From contig JAFAGC010000036.1 of NCBI GenBank assembly GCA_023423065.1, positions 1 to 34,454 on the forward strand: a stretch of DNA of 34,454 nucleotides, in the 5' to 3' direction. Both the position numbers and the translations under genes were made by a program. This DNA is from Pseudomonadota bacterium (GTDB lineage Bacteria > Pseudomonadota > Gammaproteobacteria > Steroidobacterales > Steroidobacteraceae). Shown here piece after piece: positions 15,174-24,812 of the stretch. Within the stretch, counting starts at the first letter, position 1, and every line of letters starts with the position of its first letter. The notes below the pieces were generated by a model. The model made no database searches, had not been told where the DNA came from, and saw nothing but the letters and a program-made list of their open reading frames with translations.

Positions 15174-16246
15174 CCAAGCGAATCGAAGAGATCCGTGCGG
15201 CGCAGCTCTACGGCGTGAGACCAGATCGCACGTTTCGTGCCGCAGCGACCAAGTTCCTGAACGAAAATCAGCACAAGAGGAGTATCGACGACGATGCGCT
15301 TCACTTGTCCCAACTCGATCCCTTCATCGGGAACCTGTTTCTCAAGCAAGTGCATCTGGACAGCCTGCAGCCGTTCATCGCCAGCCGGCGAGCGGACGGC
15401 GTCAAGACGACGACGATCAACCTGGCGCTGGGCACGGTGAGGCGGATCTTGAATTTGGCGGCATCAGAGTGGCGTGACGAGCGCGGCATGACCTGGCTGG
15501 AGCACGCAGCGAAGATCAAGCTGCTTCCGGTCAAGGACAAGCGCGCCCCGTATCCGCTGTCACGCGATGAACAGGCAGCGCTCTTCCAGGAGCTGCCCGA
15601 CTATCTCGCGCGGATGTCGCTCTTCAAGGTCAACACGGGTCTGCGCGAACAGGAAGTCTGCGGGTTGAAGTGGGTCGACGAAGTCGAGGTTCCAGAGCTG
15701 AACACATCGGTGTTCCTCATCGAAGGCGACAAGGTGAAGAACGGCCAGGATCGCCTGGTTGTTCTCAACCGCGTTGCGCGTTCGGTCATCGATAGTGTTC
15801 GGGGTCAACATCCGGAGTACGTCTTCGTTCGCTTCCCGAAGCCGAAGAAGTCGGGGGCCGAAAGTCCGGTCGCCGCACGGAAGGGCTTTCCACTGACGAG
15901 CATGAACACGACGGCGTGGCAAAACGCTCGTGTTCGCGCGGCGGACAAGTGGAAGGAACAAACCGGAACCGAAGCGGCCGATGGCTTCCGCCGAGTGCGA
16001 GTCCACGATCTGAAGCACACCTTCGGCCGACGCCTTCGCGCAGCCGGAGTGTCATTCGAAGATCGCCAAGACCTGCTCGGCCACAAGAGCAGCCGCATCA
16101 CGACGCACTACTCCTCAGCCGAGTTGACAAGCCTGATTGCGGCAGCCGAGAAGGTCTGCGATGCAGACTCCCACAATTCCCCCGCAACCACCTGGCTGCG
16201 GAGAAGCGTGGGAAAGGAAAACCGCGCCAAGCTGTTGTCGCGGTAG
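15044..16246 (+). CDS. int: Tyrosine recombinase (island integrase)
   Basis: 400 residues. ATG 15044 is chosen because AGGAG lies 7 nt upstream; the frame is open from 15011. The catalytic domain shows R201 in NTGLREQEVCGLKW, H321-DLK324 in VHDLKHTFGRR, H347 in LLGHKSS and the nucleophile Y356 in TTHYSS. The second arginine of the usual HxxR box is Lys here (K324). I recall HDLKHTFGRRLR in related proteobacterial integrases, so this is likely a family feature. The N-terminal part includes an SAM-like core-binding domain around residues 62-150. Its stop lies 7 bp from the 3' end of tRNA-Arg, the expected layout for integration into that gene. Length is normal. Confidence 0.93.
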   Translation: MGTQKMSGLTKRGGTWHIDKVFRGTRFRESTGTGEIVKAQELLAKRIEEIRAAQLYGVRPDRTFRAAATKFLNENQHKRSIDDDALHLSQLDPFIGNLFLKQVHLDSLQPFIASRRADGVKTTTINLALGTVRRILNLAASEWRDERGMTWLEHAAKIKLLPVKDKRAPYPLSRDEQAALFQELPDYLARMSLFKVNTGLREQEVCGLKWVDEVEVPELNTSVFLIEGDKVKNGQDRLVVLNRVARSVIDSVRGQHPEYVFVRFPKPKKSGAESPVAARKGFPLTSMNTTAWQNARVRAADKWKEQTGTEAADGFRRVRVHDLKHTFGRRLRAAGVSFEDRQDLLGHKSSRITTHYSSAELTSLIAAAEKVCDADSHNSPATTWLRRSVGKENRAKLLSR

Positions 16247-16253
16247 AGGAAAG

Positions 16254-16330
16254 TGGCGCGCCCGGAGAGATTCGAACTCCCGACCACCTGGTTCGTAGCC
16301 AGGTACTCTATCCAGCTGAGCTACGGGCGC
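16254..16330 (-). tRNA. tRNA-Arg (anticodon ACG), integration target
   Basis: On the minus strand the sequence begins GCGCCCGTAGCTCAGCTGG and ends in CGGGCGC-G-CCA. The acceptor stem GCGCCCG/CGGGCGC is perfect. The anticodon stem CCTGG/CCAGG encloses the loop CTACGAA, giving anticodon ACG (reads CGU; A34 is normally converted to inosine). The T-loop TTCGAAT is present and CCA is encoded. Length 77. The 3' end faces the integrase stop 7 bp away, so the island attachment core should lie in the 3' half of this gene, which remains intact. Confidence 0.97.
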
Positions 16331-16685
16331 GTGGCTCAAAATTGAGGGCGCGCATCCTACCACAACGCATTTCCAGCCCGCGAAGCAAAGATAATCCGAT
16401 AGGAAACAATAACTTGCGGATGGCCCAGGCTTCGACGGGTGGACTCGTGGGGACCTGCCGGGGCCCCGGACGCGCCATTTCAGGGCGCGCGGGCCGGGAA
16501 ATCCGCCGACCTTTCCCCATGCCGGCCTGCCGGACCGAACCGTGAAGTAGTTAGGCCAAGGTCTGATTGAACCCCGGCACATGTCGGCAATGTCTCGTGC
16601 CGTACTCGGACCCCGCCTACAGGGCGCAACCGACCCCGTTGTTACCATCGTCGCCCTTTTCCCAGACTCCCGGAGGGCGCTCACG
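16331..16685. other. Intergenic region between tRNA-Arg and the rsb operon
   Basis: 355 bp that should carry the tRNA promoter (minus strand) and the rsbR promoter (plus strand). I see no gene. It has a GC-rich palindrome, CCGGGGCCCCGG (16458-16469), and a small hairpin, CGCGCC(16471-16476)/GGCGCG(16484-16489). Neither has a T-run. No convincing sigma70 promoter was found for either side; a TAGGAT on the minus strand just upstream of the tRNA may be its -10. Confidence 0.4.
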
Positions 16686-17534
16686 ATGGCTGACGCCACG
16701 ATGTCGAACGTACTCAAGAAAAGTGGCCGAGAGATCCAGGCCGACTGGACCCGCGACATGGCGACCGCCGCTACGGGCACCAAGGGACGCATCACGCCGC
16801 TCGAACTCGAACAGCAGACGGGCGAATTCCTGAAGCTGCTGACCGACGCGGCCGAGCACGCGAAATCCGCGGACATCTCCGCCGGCGAGTTCAAGCCGCT
16901 GCGCGAATTCCTCGAAGGCATCTCGCGTTCGCGCGTGACGCAGGGGTTCACCTCCGACGAGACGGCCGCGTTCATCTTCTCTGTCAAGAAGCCGCTGTTC
17001 GCCGCCCTGCGGGCGCAGATCGGCAAGGATGCGGACTCCCTCGCCGACCAGGTGTGGAAGGCCACCGAACTGCTCGACGCGCTCGGCATGCACACGATCA
17101 AGACCTTCCAGAAGTCCCGCGAGGACGTGATCAACCGGCAGCAGCGCGAAATGCTCGAGCTGTCCACGCCGGTGGTGAAACTCTGGGAAGGCATCCTGGC
17201 ACTGCCGATGATCGGCACGCTCGACTCCGCGCGCACCCAGGTCGTCATGGAGAACCTGCTTCAGAAGGTGGTCGAAACCGGCGCGCAGATCGCCATCCTC
17301 GACATCACGGGTGTACCCACGGTCGACACGCTGGTCGCGCAGCACCTGCTCAAGACAGTGACCGCGCTGCGTCTCATGGGCGCGGAATGCATCATCTCGG
17401 GCGTGCGGCCGCAGATCGCGCAGACCATCGTGCATCTGGGCGTCGACCTGCAGGGCGTGACGACGAAAGCGAATCTCGCCGATGCCCTGGCGCTCGCGCT
17501 TCGCCGCACGGGCAGCAAGCTGAACCAGCACTGA
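16686..17534 (+). CDS. rsbR: RsbR-type stressosome co-antagonist (STAS domain)
   Basis: 282 residues. ATG 16686 has GGAGG upstream; the frame is open to 16581. The N-terminal ~150 residues form an RsbRD-type four-helix sensor domain. The C-terminal STAS domain (around 160-275) follows the Bacillus RsbR pattern closely: MIGTLDSAR with T178, and LDITGVPTVDT with T215, the two positions phosphorylated by RsbT in B. subtilis RsbRA (T171 and T205 there). RsbR and RsbS build the stressosome core. No PAS, globin or haem domain is fused, so the input signal cannot be read from the sequence. First gene of a six-gene operon; the stop overlaps the next start by 1 bp. Confidence 0.88.
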   Translation: MADATMSNVLKKSGREIQADWTRDMATAATGTKGRITPLELEQQTGEFLKLLTDAAEHAKSADISAGEFKPLREFLEGISRSRVTQGFTSDETAAFIFSVKKPLFAALRAQIGKDADSLADQVWKATELLDALGMHTIKTFQKSREDVINRQQREMLELSTPVVKLWEGILALPMIGTLDSARTQVVMENLLQKVVETGAQIAILDITGVPTVDTLVAQHLLKTVTALRLMGAECIISGVRPQIAQTIVHLGVDLQGVTTKANLADALALALRRTGSKLNQH

Positions 17535-17917
17535 TGGAACGCATCCCCATCCTGCGGATGGGCGAGTTCCTGCTCGTCACCATCCAGGTCGACATGCACG
17601 ACCGGCTCGCGCTGCGCCTGCAGGACGACTTGTCGAACGCGATCCAGCGTCATACGAGCCGCGGAGTGCTGATCGACATCTCCGCGCTCGAGATGGTGGA
17701 TTCGTTCATCGGCCGCATGGTCTCCGACATCTCCGGAATGGCGAAGATCCTCGGCGCGGAAACGGTGCTCGTCGGGATGCAGCCCGCGGTGGCGATCACG
17801 CTCGTCGAGCTGGGCCTTTCACTGACCGGTGTCGCCACGGCGCTCGATGTGGAGCGCGGCATGACGCTGATGCGCCAAAAGATAGACGGCGGCGGCGCAC
17901 ATGACCTCGCAGGCTAA
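17534..17917 (+). CDS. rsbS: RsbS-type stressosome scaffold (single STAS domain)
   Basis: 127 residues from ATG 17534 (overlap TGATG). It is a single STAS domain without an N-terminal sensor. ISALEMVDSFIGRM (49-62) contains S57, matching the RsbS serine phosphorylated by RsbT (S59 in B. subtilis). Together with RsbR it forms the complex that sequesters RsbT until stress. The end overlaps the RsbT start by 17 bp. Length and motif are typical of the family. Confidence 0.88.
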   Translation: MERIPILRMGEFLLVTIQVDMHDRLALRLQDDLSNAIQRHTSRGVLIDISALEMVDSFIGRMVSDISGMAKILGAETVLVGMQPAVAITLVELGLSLTGVATALDVERGMTLMRQKIDGGGAHDLAG

Positions 17918-18305
17918 CGGCGCGGCGCCGCTCAGGTCGGAGCACGACATCGTCATCGCGCGCCAGGTCGTGCGCAGGCTCACGCAGGAGATGGGGTTCT
18001 CGCTGGTCGACCAGACCAAGATGGTCACGGCGGCGAGCGAGCTGGCCCGCAATGCGCTCGTCTACGGCCGCGGCGGCGTGATGAACTGGGAAAAGATCGA
18101 TGGCATCGAACGTCGCGGCCTGAAGCTGCTGTTCGCGGACGAAGGCCCCGGCATCCCCGATATCCAGCTCGCGCTCAAGGACGGATGGACGTCGGGCAGC
18201 GGCCTGGGAATGGGCCTCTCCGGAGCGAAGCGGCTCGTGAACGAATTCGACATCGACACCAAGGTCGGCGGCGGCACGCGCGTCACCATCGTCCGATGGA
18301 AGTGA
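17901..18305 (+). CDS. rsbT: RsbT-type serine/threonine kinase
   Basis: 134 residues, ATG 17901. A GHKL ATPase: N-box ELARNALVYG (47-56, N51), G1-box DEGPGIPD (80-87), and G2-box GLGMGLSGAK (101-110). This is the switch kinase that phosphorylates RsbR and RsbS and, when released, activates a partner. In B. subtilis that partner is the phosphatase RsbU. Here the neighbours suggest the output passes instead to the downstream phosphatase or kinases (inference). The stop is 4 bp before the next ATG. Confidence 0.9.
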   Translation: MTSQANGAAPLRSEHDIVIARQVVRRLTQEMGFSLVDQTKMVTAASELARNALVYGRGGVMNWEKIDGIERRGLKLLFADEGPGIPDIQLALKDGWTSGSGLGMGLSGAKRLVNEFDIDTKVGGGTRVTIVRWK

Positions 18306-18309
18306 GGAG

Positions 18310-19302
18310 ATGGATACCGCCGTGAAAATCCGGGGCGTCAATGCGCAGCAACGCTTCGTCATCGACGACGAGAGCAAGGTCGGAGAGGCACGGCGCGCCG
18401 CGCAGGCGCTGGCATCCTTCGAGCTCACCGCGGAGATCGCCGGCAAGGTCGCGATCGCGGCGACGGAGCTCGCCGGGAATCTGCTCCGCCACGCGCGCGG
18501 CGGCGAGCTGCTCGTGCAGGAGCTCCACGACGGCGAACACACCACCGTCGAACTACTCGCGATCGACCGCAGCCCGGGCATGGTCGACGTGGCGGTCTGC
18601 ATGACCGACGGTTACTCGACAGCCGGAACGCCCGGCACCGGGCTCGGCGCGGTGCGCCGGCTCTCGAACGAGTTCGACATTCATTCCGCGCCTGACCAGG
18701 GCACGATCGTTCTCGCACGTTTCGGAGACCTGCTCCCGACGCGTTTCGGCGCGATATGCGTGCCCGTGGGAGGCGAGTTCGAATGCGGCGATTCGTGGCA
18801 TCTCGAACATCGGGGCGACGAAATCGCGCTGTTCGTCGTCGACGGGCTGGGTCACGGCCCCTTCGCCGCCGAGGCTGCCCGCGCGGCGGTCGGGGCTTTC
18901 GAGGCCGCACCCTTCGACCCGCCGCGGGACGTGATGGCACGCACCAACGAACCGATGTCGAAGACGCGCGGCGGCGCCGCGGCCTGCGCCAGGCTTGCGG
19001 GCAACCACGTGAGTTACTCGGGTATTGGCAACATCTCCGGCACGCTCGTCGCGCGCGAAAAGTCGCTGGGACTCGTCTCGCACAACGGCACGCTGGGCGC
19101 AAACCCGAGGCGCGCGCAGCAGTTCGAATACACGCGTGCGCCCGGCTCCCTGCTCGTCATGCACACCGACGGAATCTCCACGCGCTGGGATCTCAAGCGC
19201 CGGCCCGACGCGCTGGTCGCGCACCCGGCCATCGTCGCCGGAATGCTCTACCGGGATCATGCGCGCGGGCGCGACGACGCCACGGTGGTGGTGGTCGCAT
19301 GA
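18310..19302 (+). CDS. Fused GHKL ATPase / SpoIIE-type phosphatase
   Basis: 330 residues, ATG 18310, with GAGGAG overlapping the end of rsbT. Residues ~1-138 form an anti-sigma-like GHKL ATPase (AATELAGNLLRHARG 50-64, GTGLGAVRRL 109-118). Residues ~143-330 form a PP2C/SpoIIE phosphatase (ALFVVDGLGHG 173-183 with D178, and the terminal GRDDATVVVV with the metal-binding DD). It corresponds to the RsbX-like or ATP-binding SpoIIE proteins found behind rsbRST in proteobacteria, which probably dephosphorylate RsbR and RsbS. It ends in an ATGA overlap with the histidine kinase. No anti-anti-sigma or sigma factor gene is present nearby. Confidence 0.8.
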   Translation: MDTAVKIRGVNAQQRFVIDDESKVGEARRAAQALASFELTAEIAGKVAIAATELAGNLLRHARGGELLVQELHDGEHTTVELLAIDRSPGMVDVAVCMTDGYSTAGTPGTGLGAVRRLSNEFDIHSAPDQGTIVLARFGDLLPTRFGAICVPVGGEFECGDSWHLEHRGDEIALFVVDGLGHGPFAAEAARAAVGAFEAAPFDPPRDVMARTNEPMSKTRGGAAACARLAGNHVSYSGIGNISGTLVAREKSLGLVSHNGTLGANPRRAQQFEYTRAPGSLLVMHTDGISTRWDLKRRPDALVAHPAIVAGMLYRDHARGRDDATVVVVA

Positions 19303-20135
19303 ACGAACTGCAGGCCCAACTCGTCGCGCTGCGCGAGGAACTCGAGGAGACGAACAAGGGCGTGGTCGCGTTGTACGCGGAGCTCGACGACAAGGCCGCG
19401 CAGCTGCGCGCCGCGAACGACCTCAAGAGCCGTTTTCTCTCGTACATGAGCCACGAGTTCCGCACGCCGCTCACGTCGATGACCAGCATCTCGAACATCC
19501 TGCTGCAACGACTCGACGGACCGCTGACTCCCGAGCAGGAAAAGCAGGTCGAGTTCATCCGCGGCTCGACGCGCGAACTCACCGAGATGGTCAACGACCT
19601 GCTCGATCTCGCGAAGGTCGAGGCCGGCCGCATCACCGTCTCTCCCGAGTGGTTCGAGATGGTCGACCTGTTCGCCGCGCTGCGCGGCATGTTCAAGCCG
19701 ATCGCCGCCTCGACGTCCGTGACGCTGGTGTTCGACGAACCGGAAGGCGAGATCCGGATGTTCACCGACGACAAGAAACTGTCGCAGGTGCTGCGCAACT
19801 TCATATCCAATGCGCTCAAGTTCACGCCCGAAGGCGAGGTGCGCGTCTCCGCGCGGGTGCTCGACGATGGGTTCGTCGAATTCGCGGTCGCGGACACGGG
19901 CATCGGGATCGCGCCGGAGCACATCCCGCATCTCTTTACGGACTTCATGCAACTCGACGTGAAGCTGCAGCGGCGCCTGCGCGGCTCGGGGCTGGGCCTC
20001 TCGCTGGCCCGCAAGTTCGCGCTGCTGCTCGGCGGCCGCGTCGGCGTCGAAAGCGAACTCGGCAAGGGGTCGCGCTTCTGGGTCACGCTGCCCATGCGCT
20101 TCGATCCCGATCTCGCCGTCCAGGAGGTGACATGA
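19299..20135 (+). CDS. Soluble sensor histidine kinase of the rsb operon
   Basis: 278 residues from ATG 19299 (ATGA overlap). The N-terminal ~40 residues form a coiled coil, followed by HisKA with H52 in SYMSHEFRTPL, the N-box NFISNALKFTP, the G1-box DTGIGIAP and the G2-box GSGLGLSLARKF. There is no membrane segment and no sensory domain, so input must come by protein contact, plausibly from the RsbT or STAS proteins encoded upstream (inference). It ends in an ATGA overlap with the hybrid kinase, preceded by AGGAGGTGAC, the best ribosome binding site of the operon. Confidence 0.85.
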   Translation: MNELQAQLVALREELEETNKGVVALYAELDDKAAQLRAANDLKSRFLSYMSHEFRTPLTSMTSISNILLQRLDGPLTPEQEKQVEFIRGSTRELTEMVNDLLDLAKVEAGRITVSPEWFEMVDLFAALRGMFKPIAASTSVTLVFDEPEGEIRMFTDDKKLSQVLRNFISNALKFTPEGEVRVSARVLDDGFVEFAVADTGIGIAPEHIPHLFTDFMQLDVKLQRRLRGSGLGLSLARKFALLLGGRVGVESELGKGSRFWVTLPMRFDPDLAVQEVT

Positions 20136-22051
20136 AAGCGCTTCCCACACAGATCACCAACCAGAAGCTGCTGGTCGTCGACGACAACCCGGCCTCGCTG
20201 TATTCGACCTCGCGCATCCTGCGCGCGGGCGGCTTCGAGGTCATCGAAGCGAGCACCGGCCAGGAGGCGCTGGCGGCCGCGGAAAACGCCGACATCGGGC
20301 TGATCGTGCTCGACGTGAACCTGCCCGACATCGATGGGCTCGAGGTGTGCCGGCGCCTGCGCGCACGCGTCTCCACGGCCTATCTACCGATCGTGCACCT
20401 CACGGCCACCGCGCTCAAGACCGCCGACATGTCGCTCGGCCTCTCCGCGGGCGGCGACAGCTACCTGACGCATCCCGTCGAGCCGCAGGTGCTGATCGCG
20501 ACGGTGCGCGCGCTGCTGTTCGCGCGCCAGGCCGACGTCATGAAACGCACGACGGATGCCCGCTTCCGCACGATCTTCGAGCTGGCGTCGAGCGGCATCG
20601 CGCTGCTCGACGAGCACCTCGTCTACAAGGACGTCAACCCGGAATTCTGCCGCCTCACGGGCCGGGACCGGGACGAGATCGTCGGAAAGAAGTGCGCCGA
20701 CCTCATCGCGCCGGGTCACGAAACGCTGTGTTCCAAACTACACGAGGTTCTCGCCGACGGCGGCCGGTGGGAAGGCATGATGCCGGTGGCGCGGCCGGAC
20801 GGCAGCGTCGTGGACGTCGAGTGGCGCCTGATCGCGGAAAATGGCCACGGCGCGCGCATCGCGATCGCCACCAACGTCACGGAACGCGAGAAACTCCTGG
20901 AGAGCGAGCGCGCGGCGCGCACGGAAGCCGAGCGCAGCAACCGCCTCAAGGACGAGTTCCTCGCCACGCTGTCGCACGAACTGCGCAATCCGCTCAATGC
21001 GATGCTCGGCTGGGCGACGGTGCTTCGGCGCAAAAACGTCACGCCGCAGATGCTCGAGCAGGGCCTCGAGGCCATCGATCGCAACTCGCGCGTGCAGAGC
21101 CATCTCATCGGCGACCTGCTCGACTTCGCGGGCATCCGCTTCGGCAAGATGCGCGTGGACTTCGATGCGATCCCTCCGGCGCGCGCGGTGGAGGCGGCGG
21201 TGGAAGTCGTCGCGACCCAGGCGCAGAACAAGGGCGTGGAAATCCACCTGCACGTCTCCGACCGCGAGGCCCACGTGCAGGCCGACGAGTCCCGCCTGCA
21301 GCAGGTTGTGTGGAACCTGCTGAGCAACGCGATCAAGTTCACGCCGCGCGGCGGCCGCGTCGACGTGCACGCGTGTGTCGTCGACGGCAGCTACGAGATC
21401 TCGGTTACCGACACGGGACGCGGCATCAGCCCCGACTTTTTGCCGCAGATCTTCGAACGCTTCAGCCAGCAGGAATCCGGCACTGGAAAGAGTTTCGCGG
21501 GCCTCGGCATCGGCCTCACCATCGTCAAGCATCTCGTCGACATCCATCAGGGGACGATCGACGTGCGCAGCGAGGGTGTCGGCAAGGGCGCGACCTTCCG
21601 GGTACGCCTGCCGCTCACCGACAAGCGCCCGAGCGAGCTCGCGCCCGACCAGAGCATCCGACTCAAGCGCGTGAACGTGCTCGTCGTCGAGGACGATCCC
21701 GACGCGCGCGCGCTGATCGTGCGCATCCTGTCCGACGCGGGCGCCCAGGTCCTCGATGCGCCGAATGCCGAGGCTGCGATGAAGCAGATCAGCTCCACCG
21801 TGCCGGACGTGCTCGTCAGCGACATCGGCATGGCGCAGCTCGACGGCTACCAGATGTTGCGCAACCTGCGCGCGGGCGGCTTCGATGCCAAGCGCCTGCC
21901 CGCCATCGCGCTCACCGCGTTTTCCCGAATGCAGGATCGCGACGATGCGCTCGCGGCCGGCTTCCAGCTGCACATGGCGAAGCCGGTGCGCGCCGAGGCG
22001 CTCATCGCGGCGGTCGCCAACCTGACGAAGGACGGCGCCGCCCTGAGCTGA
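20132..22051 (+). CDS. Hybrid histidine kinase, REC-PAS-HisKA-HATPase-REC
   Basis: 639 residues, ATG 20132, behind a strong AGGAGG. Domains in order: REC1 (around 12-125, phospho-acceptor D61 in VLDVNLPDIDG), PAS (around 145-250, RFRTIFELASSGIALLDE), HisKA (H282 in LSHELRNPLN), HATPase (NLLSNAIKFTPRGG, DTGRGI, GLGIGLTIVKHLVD), and REC2 (around 515-635, D564 in VSDIGMAQLDG). In REC1 the conserved lysine is replaced by H115 (SYLTHPVEP), whereas REC2 keeps it (HMAKPV). It is cytoplasmic, without membrane segments. It is probably phosphorylated at REC1 by the upstream kinase and acts as the output or relay of the stressosome. No DNA-binding domain, so a further target must exist elsewhere. Confidence 0.9.
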   Translation: MKALPTQITNQKLLVVDDNPASLYSTSRILRAGGFEVIEASTGQEALAAAENADIGLIVLDVNLPDIDGLEVCRRLRARVSTAYLPIVHLTATALKTADMSLGLSAGGDSYLTHPVEPQVLIATVRALLFARQADVMKRTTDARFRTIFELASSGIALLDEHLVYKDVNPEFCRLTGRDRDEIVGKKCADLIAPGHETLCSKLHEVLADGGRWEGMMPVARPDGSVVDVEWRLIAENGHGARIAIATNVTEREKLLESERAARTEAERSNRLKDEFLATLSHELRNPLNAMLGWATVLRRKNVTPQMLEQGLEAIDRNSRVQSHLIGDLLDFAGIRFGKMRVDFDAIPPARAVEAAVEVVATQAQNKGVEIHLHVSDREAHVQADESRLQQVVWNLLSNAIKFTPRGGRVDVHACVVDGSYEISVTDTGRGISPDFLPQIFERFSQQESGTGKSFAGLGIGLTIVKHLVDIHQGTIDVRSEGVGKGATFRVRLPLTDKRPSELAPDQSIRLKRVNVLVVEDDPDARALIVRILSDAGAQVLDAPNAEAAMKQISSTVPDVLVSDIGMAQLDGYQMLRNLRAGGFDAKRLPAIALTAFSRMQDRDDALAAGFQLHMAKPVRAEALIAAVANLTKDGAALS

Positions 22052-22109
22052 CTCCCCGTTCTCGATCGCCCCCGGACCTCCCACGGCGGCCTCGATCCCC
22101 CCCGATGCC

Positions 22110-22141
22110 TTGACTCTGGACCAAGGTCCATAGTTTAGGAT
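22110..22141 (+). promoter_or_regulatory. MerR-type promoter and operator of the copper operon
   Basis: TTGACT (22110-22115) and TAGGAT (22136-22141) are separated by 20 bp, longer than the usual 17, as in promoters activated by MerR-family metal regulators that untwist the DNA. The spacer carries the perfect dyad TGGACC-AA-GGTCCA (22117-22130). The promoter lies just upstream of the regulator gene itself, so the regulator would control the whole operon, including its own gene. Confidence 0.8.
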
Positions 22142-22158
22142 GCTCTCCGGAGGTCGAC

Positions 22159-22574
22159 ATGGACTCGATGGGGATTGGAAAGGTCGCGAAACGCGCCGGT
22201 GTGAGCATCGACACGGTCCGGTACTACGAGAAGGCCGGGCTGCTCGCCCCCGCCGCGCGTCTGCAGTCCGGTTATCGCCGCTACGGCGACCTGCAACTCC
22301 AGCGCCTGCGTTTCATCCGCCGCGCCCAGGAGCTGGGATTCTCGCTCAAGGACATCCGCGACCTGCTGGGGCTTTCACGCCAGCGCGACGTCGCGCGCGT
22401 GAAGCGTGCGGCCCAGTCGAAACTCGCCGACATCGACCGGCGCATCGCCGCGCTCGTGGCTGTCCGCGATGGCTTGTCGCAACTGGTCGAGGCCTGCCCC
22501 GGCCACGGCTCGGCGGCCGACTGCCCCATTCTCAAGGCGCTGGGTGAGGAAGAGTCGGGCGAGGAACAAGCATC

Positions 22575-22578
<4 letters not shown>
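22159..22578 (+). CDS. MerR-family metal-responsive regulator, probably copper
   Basis: 139 residues, ATG 22159, with GGAGG 5 nt upstream. The N-terminal winged helix is typical (IGKVAKRAGVSIDTVRYYEK 6-25). A long dimerisation helix (around 80-115) and a C-terminal metal loop with C113-PGHGSAAD-C122 follow. Two loop cysteines suit CueR-like Cu(I)/Ag(I) sensors. Zinc sensors of the family usually have more ligands, but the loop is one residue longer than in E. coli CueR, so the metal is inferred mainly from the copper genes behind it. ATGA overlap with the ATPase gene. It probably senses cytoplasmic copper and activates the promoter at 22110-22141. Confidence 0.85.
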
Positions 22579-24808
<2,230 letters not shown>

Positions 24809-24812
<4 letters not shown>

